Below are positions 56,590 through 64,000 of a stretch of DNA of 64,000 bases, one piece after another. Source of the stretch: Gracilaria domingensis (lineage: Eukaryota > Rhodophyta > Florideophyceae > Gracilariales > Gracilariaceae); contig VCMS01000169.1 of the NCBI GenBank assembly GCA_022539475.1, positions 425,655 to 489,654 of the forward strand, given 5' to 3'. Position numbers and translations under genes: made by a program. Position 1 is the stretch's first letter, and each line of letters opens with the position of its first letter. The notes under the pieces are model-generated. The model was given only the letters and a program-made list of their open reading frames with translations. It was not told where the DNA came from and did no database searches.

Positions 56590-56945
56590 GGGGGTCGGTT
56601 GTGTTAGGGTACCTACCCTAACACGACCAACCCCCCCCCCCGCCCGCGGGCACGTTCTGGGCGATTTTTTGAAAAATGTGCGATTTTATGCCGGCGGGCG
56701 GGGAGGTCCGGTCGTGTTAGGGTAGGTACCCTAACACGACCAACCCCCCCCCCCGCCCGCGGGCACGTTCTGGGCGATTTTTTGAAAAATGTGCGATTTT
56801 ATGCCCGCGGGCGGAGGGGTCCGGTCGTGTTAGGGTAGGTACCCTAACACGACCGACCCCCCCGCCCGCGGGCACGTTCTGGCCACATTCCGGCGCCTTC
56901 CCGGGACCTCCCAGAACACGCCGCCCGGCAGTGATTTCGCTACAC
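56590..56945. mobile_element. Fold-back element, copy C (left-truncated)
   Basis: Two full palindromic cores (about 56690-56762, 56804-56874) and one partial (56590-56650), with the right arm ending GTGATTTCGCTA as in copy A. The left arm is missing where T2 adjoins. The cores carry the same GTGTTAGGGTA / GGTACC centre. Confidence 0.7.
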
Positions 56946-57300
56946 CTGGCCGCCGGTACGTTGGCGCCGCTGTCCACGTGTATTTGCGGGAGTAGGCTGT
57001 ACATGGAAGTGAAAGAGTGTACTCTTGACTACTATGCAAAGCATTTGAAGAGCATGATCAGAGAGCGCGACCATTGCTCGCGTGAGTCATCATTGCGCGA
57101 ACTCCACGACTCTAAAGCGTACAATCAGCGTGCGAGCGGCCACGGACAGGACACGGATGAGACTGGCAGTGCGCTGGGAGGAGCTGCCGAAAGCGGGGGT
57201 GCCCAGCGTAAGTCGCCATTTAAAGGCTCGCATCCGTTCTTGTATCGTCCAGAGCGAGCGTATTGTTGATATACACCTTTCACTGCAATAGCTGTTCAAC

Positions 57301-57381
57301 ATGAAGCCAACTCGTTTTCGAAAGCGTACGCACAGCGTGACTCCTCGCACTCGGCGGAGCACTCGATTATTGCAAGGTGGA
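57301..57381 (+). pseudogene. ParB-oxygenase gene, first 27 codons only (copy C)
   Basis: ATG 57301 reads MKPTRFRKRTHSV... and matches copy A from 940 until GGTGGA at 1020. Everything between A 1021 and 7487 is gone, except a 19-base piece matching A 6491-6509. This fragment supports ATG 940 as the native start. Confidence 0.7.
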
Positions 57382-57451
57382 TTGTACGTGAAGTTAGGGA
57401 ACAGGTCATTTCGGTAAAGTAACTTTTATGTTTAACTATCTCTAAAAGGTT

Positions 57452-57904
57452 CCCTGTGAGATAAAGTGATGCGCGATGGATGTCCATCGGATGAAAATTT
57501 GGGATATCTATTGGATATCAGTCGGATATCTTCTGCGCATCCAGGATATCCGAATGATATGCCATGGTACTCCGGTGGATGCGCCTAATTGATACCCCTT
57601 ACATGTCTTTTGGATGTACAAAAACCATTCCAAAGGTATTTATATGATGCACGAAGAGATGTCCCATGGATGTCCGAAAATGCAGGGTGCATCACTTGGA
57701 TATCACAAAATCCAATGGACATCTCTTCGTACATCATATGCATATCAGGCGGTTTTCATTAGGGTATACTTCGTGCATCATCTGAGCATCATTGACGTAT
57801 ATCATGTGGACATCTTAAGGAGGCCAAATGGTCATCTTCAGGTTTCGTAATTCTAATACTGGTTATCTCGGGGATATCATCCGGACATCTATCCACCTCT
57901 CTGG
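57452..57904. mobile_element. 453-base insertion with inverted repeats and GGTT duplication (MITE-like)
   Basis: It interrupts sequence that is continuous in copy A (AAAGGTTTAGAACACC). GGTT is duplicated at both edges (57448-57451, 57905-57908). The ends are weakly inverted (CCCTGTGAG and complement CCAGAGAGG). The interior is full of GGATATC/GATATCC and has a large inverted repeat, GCACGAAGAGATGTCC against GGACATCTCTTCGTAC (about 57647-57740). No coding frame is supported. Confidence 0.6.
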
Positions 57905-57938
57905 GGTTTACAACACCGAAAAGTTATGTGTTCTAACC

Positions 57939-58841
57939 TCAAAGATGGGGGAATGGGGAGGGGGATAACTTTTCCTTAACAACGTTGACGTAGTTTGTAT
58001 GGAAAGGAGCGAGGTTACCGCCTACGATGTCTCTTTCTTGGCGGGAAAAGTCGTAGAAGTACGCGTTCCTAAACTGAAAGTCGGAAAAAGAAGTAGGGAA
58101 GCCAACGAGAGTTTTTCCATATGCAAGAAGTCGCCCAACGGTCTCTTCCAGGTTGAAAGTAGTACCTGTCTTAAGCGAAACTATCTTCAACAGCTCTTAC
58201 ATTATTGTGAGCACAACCCTACTGCACTCCGTAGCGACTACGTCCATAGGAATGAAACTTCTTGAGGCCCCGCCGATGTTGAACGATGATAGCCACACGA
58301 GCTTCTCATAATAGCTTACGAGAAATGTGTCTTCGTCGACAACCCCGCAAGTGAGACCCATAGACCTAAACCTGTCTGCAACGTTGGAGGCCCACTTTCT
58401 TGTTGCGACAGTGAGACCATCCGGACTTTGAGGAGTGACACCATCCTGCGGAGCTGCGTTTCTTGAGAGGACACCAACGTATAAGACAACTTTTGAACAT
58501 TTGTCCACACCGAGCTTCGAAAGCAATGGTATGATGTCTCCATTCTGAAAGAAAACGAGATTCTCTCTGAGCGAATAAGGGCAAGCCTGAATTACGGTCT
58601 CCAGGGTGTTCGTTCTTCCACAAACTAGTATCGGTACATCAGAAAGATGAGAGGTAGCAGCCATGCTGCAGAATTCGTGTGCGGTAATGACCGTATCTTC
58701 TTCGTTCGCCAGCATGGTACCTATACGCCACCTTCCAACAATAAGGGCCCGAGTCCTTCGGGCAGGAGATGAGGCCTGAGGGACGTCAGAGTATCTGGGA
58801 CTCGGAGGCGGAGTGGGAGGCATGTCGGACTGGGAGTTCAT
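57939..58841 (-). pseudogene. Ketopantoate reductase-like protein, copy C
   Basis: Near-identical to 7569-8471 with the same start (MNSQSDMPPT at 58841). An AAA-to-TAA change at 58195-58197 converts the MKEL codons into a stop, removing the last third, including the region after the catalytic Lys helix. GxGxxG reads GRWRIG here (Gly to Trp in the loop), a further sign of decay. Confidence 0.65.
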
Positions 58842-59235
58842 TGCAAGTGTTCGAATGTTTTTGTGTGAAGATAGAAATGGAAGATGGGGCGGAGAACTGC
58901 TGGGGTAAAGAGTGATACTTAAGTACAAACGGTTGGGAAGCGCAGAACGGGAACATGGTTCACTTTGTGAAAGTGAGCGAAATGTATGATATGTGATTGT
59001 ACTGAATGAATGATAGGGCTTGTATGAGACGAGAAGCCACAAAGTGTGATGATGTTTTATGAAAAGTAGGTGGAAGAGTAGAAATTGTACAATGAATGAA
59101 ACTGATTTCGAACCTGAGTTGTAAAGTAGTTGTAAAGTACGAGTTACGAGGAGCTTGAATACAGGATGAAAGGAGCCATTTTGGCTTCGTAAATGAAGTG
59201 AACGGGTTCTATAGCTTCACTCGGATTGCCATAAT

Positions 59236-59547
59236 TAAAAGGATGGAGTTGGGTTGCGCCCGAATACGTCTATAAAGGTCGTAGAAGCACTTATGAAGGA
59301 AGGAGTTGTAGACATGTTATTGTTGATGACGGTGGAGCCAGGGTTTGGAGGACAGGCGTTTATGGAGGGTGTTCTTGATAAGGTGCGACATGCAAGGGAG
59401 TTGTACCCAAGAATAGGGATACAGGTGGATGGGGGTATTGGACTGAGTACTGTGAAAGGAGTAGTGCAGGCCGGTGCAAACATTTCAGTTGCAGGATCTG
59501 CCATCTTTGGCTCGAGTAACCCAGCTCATGTCATAGCTGGTTTTTGA
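59236..59547 (+). pseudogene. rpe: Ribulose-phosphate 3-epimerase C-terminal half, copy C
   Basis: Same fragment as 8866-9189, with MTVEPGFGGQ and QVDGGIG intact. A CGA-to-TGA change shortens the end by four codons. It begins at the same point of the protein, so truncation came before duplication. Confidence 0.7.
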
Positions 59548-60197
59548 AAGGTTGGTTAGAGATAGTAGCATAAATTTATTGTTTATTACATTGTTACCTT
59601 TACGTGTTATCATGACTATATTCTCCGTCTCCATTGGAGATGTATTTCTCTTGTATCGCAACCGGTCAAGGATGTGAGAGAACATCAATATATCCCCAGT
59701 GGACGCTGAGAGGGAGGATGAACTACTCTACGTGCTATCATTGTTACCCATCCGGTGTCGAGTGGTGACATATTCTTTTTTGTCACAACCCACAAAGGAT
59801 GTGACGGAAGAAGAACATGCCCCCAGTCGAGACAGAGGGTGAGCAACTCTAAGTACAATCACTAGTCCCTAGCTTGCCTCCACTGGCGATATCTTCCTGT
59901 TTTGCTATAAACATCGAGTGAGGTTATGGTGGAAGAGAAAAATATCGCCGGTCGAGGCGAGGTGGGTGGGGATTATGTGAGCGCGAAAGAGGAGACAGAG
60001 AGGTGGCGCTTAAATAGTGGAAGGTGCGAAGGTGTACAGTAGATGTTTTGGCGGGAAATGGATGAGGGAAACAGGGACAATCATGGTGCTGGATATAGCC
60101 CGTGTGGTTGGACAGTGGGGGTGGACAGCACAGTTTAGCTCGATTGCACTGTATCGCAGCGGAAACTTCGATCCAACTACTACTTGTTCTTCTGAAG

Positions 60198-61127
60198 ATG
60201 TCGAACAGATACGTGAAGGATGAGGAGCTGTTGGCGCTGTTGGAGGGGAAGGAGGTACCGCCGACGCCGTCACCAAAGCGGGAAGAGGACGTGATTACGG
60301 CGGCTGGCCGGATGTCGCAGAAGAAGGGAGTGGCCGATGAAGGAAAGAAGTGTGAGGCAAGGAGAGGGGATGGTGATGAGCTGGAGAAGGGTGTAGAATT
60401 GGAGGTGGAGGGGGTCGCAATAGAGAGAAGGGGTGCCGTGCATCTGAGTCAGTTAGAGGTTGGAGACCAGATAGAGAGTGGGGGCGGAGAGGGTGACAGG
60501 GAGATGCGGTTTGTGTGGGAGATGAAGGCGAGGGTGGGGATGTTGGGGTTGATGATGAGGGAGCAACTGGACGATGGAATTGTGGAGATTGTAACGGAAA
60601 TCGGCGGTGTGGTACTGAGTGGGGGTGGTAGTGGTGTTTCGGTTGAGGCGATTTCGAGCCTGCGGAATTCGTTGTTGGTATTTGGAGTGGAGATGAGAAA
60701 TCATGTGTATGGGATAGTGGAGTGTGCGGGAAGGGAGGTTGGAGAGTTGCGGGAGGAGAATAGGGTTCTGAACGAGAGGTTGGACGTGCTGGAGAAGGAG
60801 GTAAAGGAGCTGGGCAAAAGGCAAAGATTGGTGGAAGAGGAGACGGTGAAAGGAGGTGTGGAGGGAAAGACGGAGAAGGGAAGTGTGGGAAGGGTGGCGG
60901 TGCAGAAGGGGTCAGCTGTGACACCGAAGACAAAGCGTGGTGGGGTTGGGGATGGGAAGAGTCGTCTGAAGAAGAGGCGTAAGGAGATGAAAAAGGTGGT
61001 GGAGGAGGTGCCGCGGGAGGGAGTCGGAGCTCCGGTGGTGACTGGGTTTAGGAGTGCGGCGGAGGTAGCGCGGACTGCGAAGGGGACTCTGAGGGGACAG
61101 GAGGAGAGAAGGATGGGAGGGATTTGA
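60198..61127 (+). CDS. Lys/Glu/Gly-rich coiled-coil protein, copy C
   Basis: 309 residues from ATG 60198 (MSNRYVKDEE), aligned to 9829-10812. The coiled coil and the basic SRLKKRRKEMKK tract are kept. A one-base loss near 61110 changes the last few residues and the stop. Most differences from copy A are single substitutions, and the frame is otherwise preserved over 900 bases. Confidence 0.5.
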   Translation: MSNRYVKDEELLALLEGKEVPPTPSPKREEDVITAAGRMSQKKGVADEGKKCEARRGDGDELEKGVELEVEGVAIERRGAVHLSQLEVGDQIESGGGEGDREMRFVWEMKARVGMLGLMMREQLDDGIVEIVTEIGGVVLSGGGSGVSVEAISSLRNSLLVFGVEMRNHVYGIVECAGREVGELREENRVLNERLDVLEKEVKELGKRQRLVEEETVKGGVEGKTEKGSVGRVAVQKGSAVTPKTKRGGVGDGKSRLKKRRKEMKKVVEEVPREGVGAPVVTGFRSAAEVARTAKGTLRGQEERRMGGI

Positions 61128-61590
61128 AGCCGTTCTGGGGCGAGGCGGGTATACGAGAAGGGGGAGGGTTGTCCACCTGACTTCTACAAAATGACGTTTG
61201 CGGAGACGGAGAGAGAGAATGCGAACGCGTGATCGGCGAGAAATGGGTAAATAGCGGGGGTGGTGTGGACTGGGAAGAAGTGATGGGATGATTGAGGTGG
61301 GATGAATTGCGATTGGCATTGCAACATGGGAGAAAATGGAAACGCAAACTAGCACGAGTGCAGTTTTGAGAGAGGGTCGCGGAAAAGAGTGAATGGGGTG
61401 GTGCGGCGAAGTAGAACCTCTACAAAAACTAGGGGACCCAAGAACTAAACTGCGCGAGATGGAATTTAATATTCCAAAATTTCTAAATTTTTTGAGTGCC
61501 AGCCTCTGCTACCCCCTCGCGCGCCCCAAATAGCCCCAAAACTAGCTTAGTTTCCAAAGCTAACAAACTATATTCCACTTTGCAGAACAC

Positions 61591-62690
61591 AGACGAGTCA
61601 GCTTCCGAGAATACTACGGCTGGAACATGCATTTGCTGCAGTACCCCTCTGAGCACCACCACCGCGATCGCATATCTTCAAAACATCATGATCATACCCA
61701 AAACTCATCTTCAACACTTCTTCATCGGCTGTTGCATGTAAACTTTTCCTTCGCACAGTCCACATACCTCGATCGCATCATCACAGAAAGCCGTAAATGG
61801 ACACAAAGTTAGGAGCCATACTCAAAACAACCAAGAAAAGTCTCTTCGATATTTAAACCTCTTATCTTTCCATCTCTTTCAGTCCCAATCACCGTCCACA
61901 CAGTTTCATCGCGTCATCCCACAGAAACACACACTGAAACACAGTTAGTACCCATAGCGCACATGCAACCCTTTCAATGCGATATCTCACTACCTTTTCA
62001 AATCTTCCAGTTCTCGTATCCAAACACACTTTCACCTCCCTATTCAAGAATCAAGACTCCGCAAGAAGCAGTAATGGAAGACACAGTTAGCAATCAGATA
62101 ACACACACGAACTTCTTCTCGATTGCTTCCTGTTACATACCTCTCCATGTCTTCCAGTCCGCTAATGCGACACATTCACCCTCCCCAGCTTCACGATCCA
62201 CCTTCAACGCCTCCTGTGCCACATTCTTCCACTCATCGCAACACTGCAAAAAGCCACTGAGTGGCAAACAGTTAGTACACACAGCCGACACACAACTATG
62301 AAGGTATAATGTACTGTTATAATGTACTGAAAGGGTTGAACCCTTTCAGTGCATTGCAAAATTACATCATACCTTCATGGTAGTTCCTAGAGTTTTGATC
62401 CATTTTGAATAGGAAAGTGAACGTTCCCGTTTCTATTCGACATGGATCGAAAATCTGCAAGCAGTAATCGGGCACACAGTTAGTACATATACAACAAAGG
62501 TAAAACCGTCCTCGATAAGTTATTGTTACATACCTCTCCATGTCTCCCAGTTTTGATAGTGCGACACATCCAGGGTGTACCGCTCGACCATCTACCCTCA
62601 ACTCCCCCCTGTGCCACATTTTTCAATCCAATTCAATGGAAGACCCAAAATTCTCTAAGCCAGAACTGAAACCCAGCTGTTAGTCATTAG
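61591..62690 (+). repeat. Exon-like repeats with GTTAGT donor-like ends
   Basis: The motif (A)CACA-GTTAGTAC or a close variant recurs near 61806, 61940, 62081, 62268, 62472 and 62671. Several copies are preceded, 50-130 bases earlier, by a pyrimidine tract ending CAG (CTTCGCACAG, CTTTCAG, CTTCCAG, CTCCCAG). Two units (about 62150-62275 and 62538-62672) align well, including ATGCGACACATTC/GTGCGACACATCC and CCTGTGCCACATT. This could be a series of small exons or simply a diverged tandem repeat; no long joined frame is evident. Confidence 0.35.
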
Positions 62691-62824
62691 AACCTCGCTA
62701 ATTAAGTTCTACGAGTTCTACAAGCGTTTCGAGTGACAATTGTAGTACATTTCTCACTCGAATCGGTCTTAGAGCGTAATTAGCGACGTAACTTACGAGC
62801 ACGCAAATGCGTTCCTAGAACATT

Positions 62825-63070
62825 CGCTCGCTCTCCGTAAATCGCTTGCGTCAAACGGGGTCAGCAAGAACTAGATCCCGTAACAACCGTAGATAGAGTG
62901 AAAACCGTACCAGTATGTCACTCGCATGATCTGCGTAATAGTTTTTCGCTCGTTACTCGTACATCGCTTGCAATGAACCAGGTCATCAGCAAATAATATT
63001 GCAGAGAGAGTCGAAACCGTTGCGTGTTTCCCGTACCTGTATGGAACTCGCATGATCTGGAAGATATTGT
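62825..63070. repeat. Two tandem units of about 120 bases
   Basis: CGCTCGCTCTCCGTAAATCG ... GAACTCGCATGATCTG and a second copy align over about 120 bases each (about 62827-62937, 62949-63060), sharing ATCGCTTGC, GTCAGCAA/GTCATCAGCAA, GAAAACCGTACC-type and CTCGCATGATCTG. No gene is seen. Confidence 0.4.
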
Positions 63071-63455
63071 GTCGCAGAGAAGGGCCATGATCAGAACTCA
63101 CATCGCTCTGGTCAGGCCCGTGCTATGGCACTTTCCTCACTTCTCCAGTGCAGCACTATCTACGTCTAGTGTAGAGTTCACGCCGGCCGCAAAGTATGGG
63201 CTCAAAATTTTAGGAATGTTACTTTTCAGTTTTTCACAATTCCTTCCCTCCTCGACGTACTCATATCATATCGTGATGTACGTAAACCATCACGTGCACG
63301 GTGGCGATTTGAATCGCTCTGTACTCTCTCCCACACCGTACGCCAACGATTTCCTACAAGTTGCAACACTGCACCTGAGACCTCCGCTACTCACCTCCAA
63401 CGTTCCAACCAACACCCTCCTCCCCGCCTCCCCCCCATCCCCGCCCTACTGCATC

Positions 63456-64000
63456 ATGTACATCTGCTGCTTCCTCGACTGTGCCTTTCACAGAGACTCT
63501 ATCGCCTCCCTCGCGCAACATCAGAAACGTTGCACGCACCGGCATGGCCTAAACCCTTTTCTCACTCCTGCAGCCCCCCGCGGTTCCCTCTTCCCCCCCC
63601 GGAACGAAACGTCGCCGAATCAGCAGTACCAAACCTCCTCTCTCTTCTCCCTCCAATTTCTCCACCGATATTGTAGCACTCACCACTGACGAACTGTATA
63701 AAGAACAGCAGCTCGCTCATTTGGATTGCAATCGATCACATTATTATCTCAGATTTCATCAATTGCCCTTGTAGGGGAGTATACGCGATATCATAGGTCC
63801 CAATACCCAAAATATCAATTCTATACGCATCCAAGATGTTCCGTAATCTCTTCCATGAATACATCTTCTCGAACAGCTAGATATAGCTTCTTCTTAGACG
63901 GTATCCAGTATGCCACAGTTCCCACACGGTCATCATTTCCATGGGGTGGATATTGAGCCATTGAGTCGTTCCTGAACCCCGTTCCAAACTTTTGTTCCAT
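63456..64000 (+). pseudogene. Zinc-finger N-terminus of a possible second transposase, runs off the window
   Basis: ATG 63456 reads MYICCFLDCAFHRDSIASLA then QHQKRCTH, a Cys/His finger spaced like the one that opens the Plavaka-like transposase (YYCTHKKRGC ... HFNHC). After an eight-C run near 63593-63600 the plausible frame changes to one with a basic GTKRRRIS and a helical DELYKEQQLAHL, so a one-base shift is likely. Stops follow near 63770 and the window ends. Assignment rests on the finger only. Confidence 0.35.

Noticed and set aside
63024-63455. Upstream extension of the right-edge zinc-finger frame
   Set aside because: Composition changes to repeat-like sequence and the finger begins only after the ATG at 63456.

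Overview
This is a nuclear eukaryotic window made mostly of mobile-element and pseudogene sequence. The supporting signs are a chromodomain-bearing Ty3/gypsy polyprotein, a DIRS-like reverse transcriptase, a Plavaka-like (CMC-type) DDE transposase, a short GT-AG intron, and glycosylated membrane proteins. Single-exon genes scattered among dense repeats would fit a multicellular red alga, but that taxonomic guess is weak and rests on overall style, not on a marker gene.

The layout is dominated by repeated segments. Segment A (about 1-11228) holds a fold-back palindrome array (28-590), a gene predicted to encode a ParB-like domain fused to a 2-oxoglutarate/Fe(II) oxygenase-like domain (940-4851), two tail-to-tail HAD phosphatase relatives, a ketopantoate-reductase-like gene, the C-terminal half of ribulose-phosphate 3-epimerase and a coiled-coil protein. 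Segment B (20305-24917) is a second copy of the ParB-oxygenase gene plus the start of the HAD gene. Segment C (56590-61590) is a deleted copy of A: it keeps the palindromes, the gene start and the metabolic cassette, but has lost the middle. The Plavaka-like transposon is present twice (T1 about 12577-20090, T2 52218-56589). T1 lies just left of B and T2 abuts C, so the order transposon then ParB-oxygenase segment occurs twice.

Between B and T2 lie single-copy stretches and fossils. At 25745-26560 there is a broken alpha/beta hydrolase with one intron. At 26682-27509 there is a terminal-inverted-repeat element, followed by about 2.2 kb of AT-rich DNA. A divergent pair of paralogous membrane proteins occupies 29768-32934. 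An aminoglycoside-phosphotransferase-fold kinase gene (33938-35197) appears cut at its 5' end by a chromovirus fossil (35215-38320). Further left-facing retroelement fossils fill 38407-44400 and 45346-51860.

The right end (61591-64000) has no recognisable complete gene. It carries exon-like repeats with a recurrent GTTAGT donor-like motif, a tandem repeat, and the zinc-finger start of another possible transposase that runs toward the window end.

The most unusual item is the ParB-oxygenase fusion. It is best preserved in B, where one in-frame stop interrupts about 1,300 codons. Its repeated linkage to a palindromic fold-back and a DDE transposon suggests a mobile, possibly DNA-modifying module. 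That role is inference.
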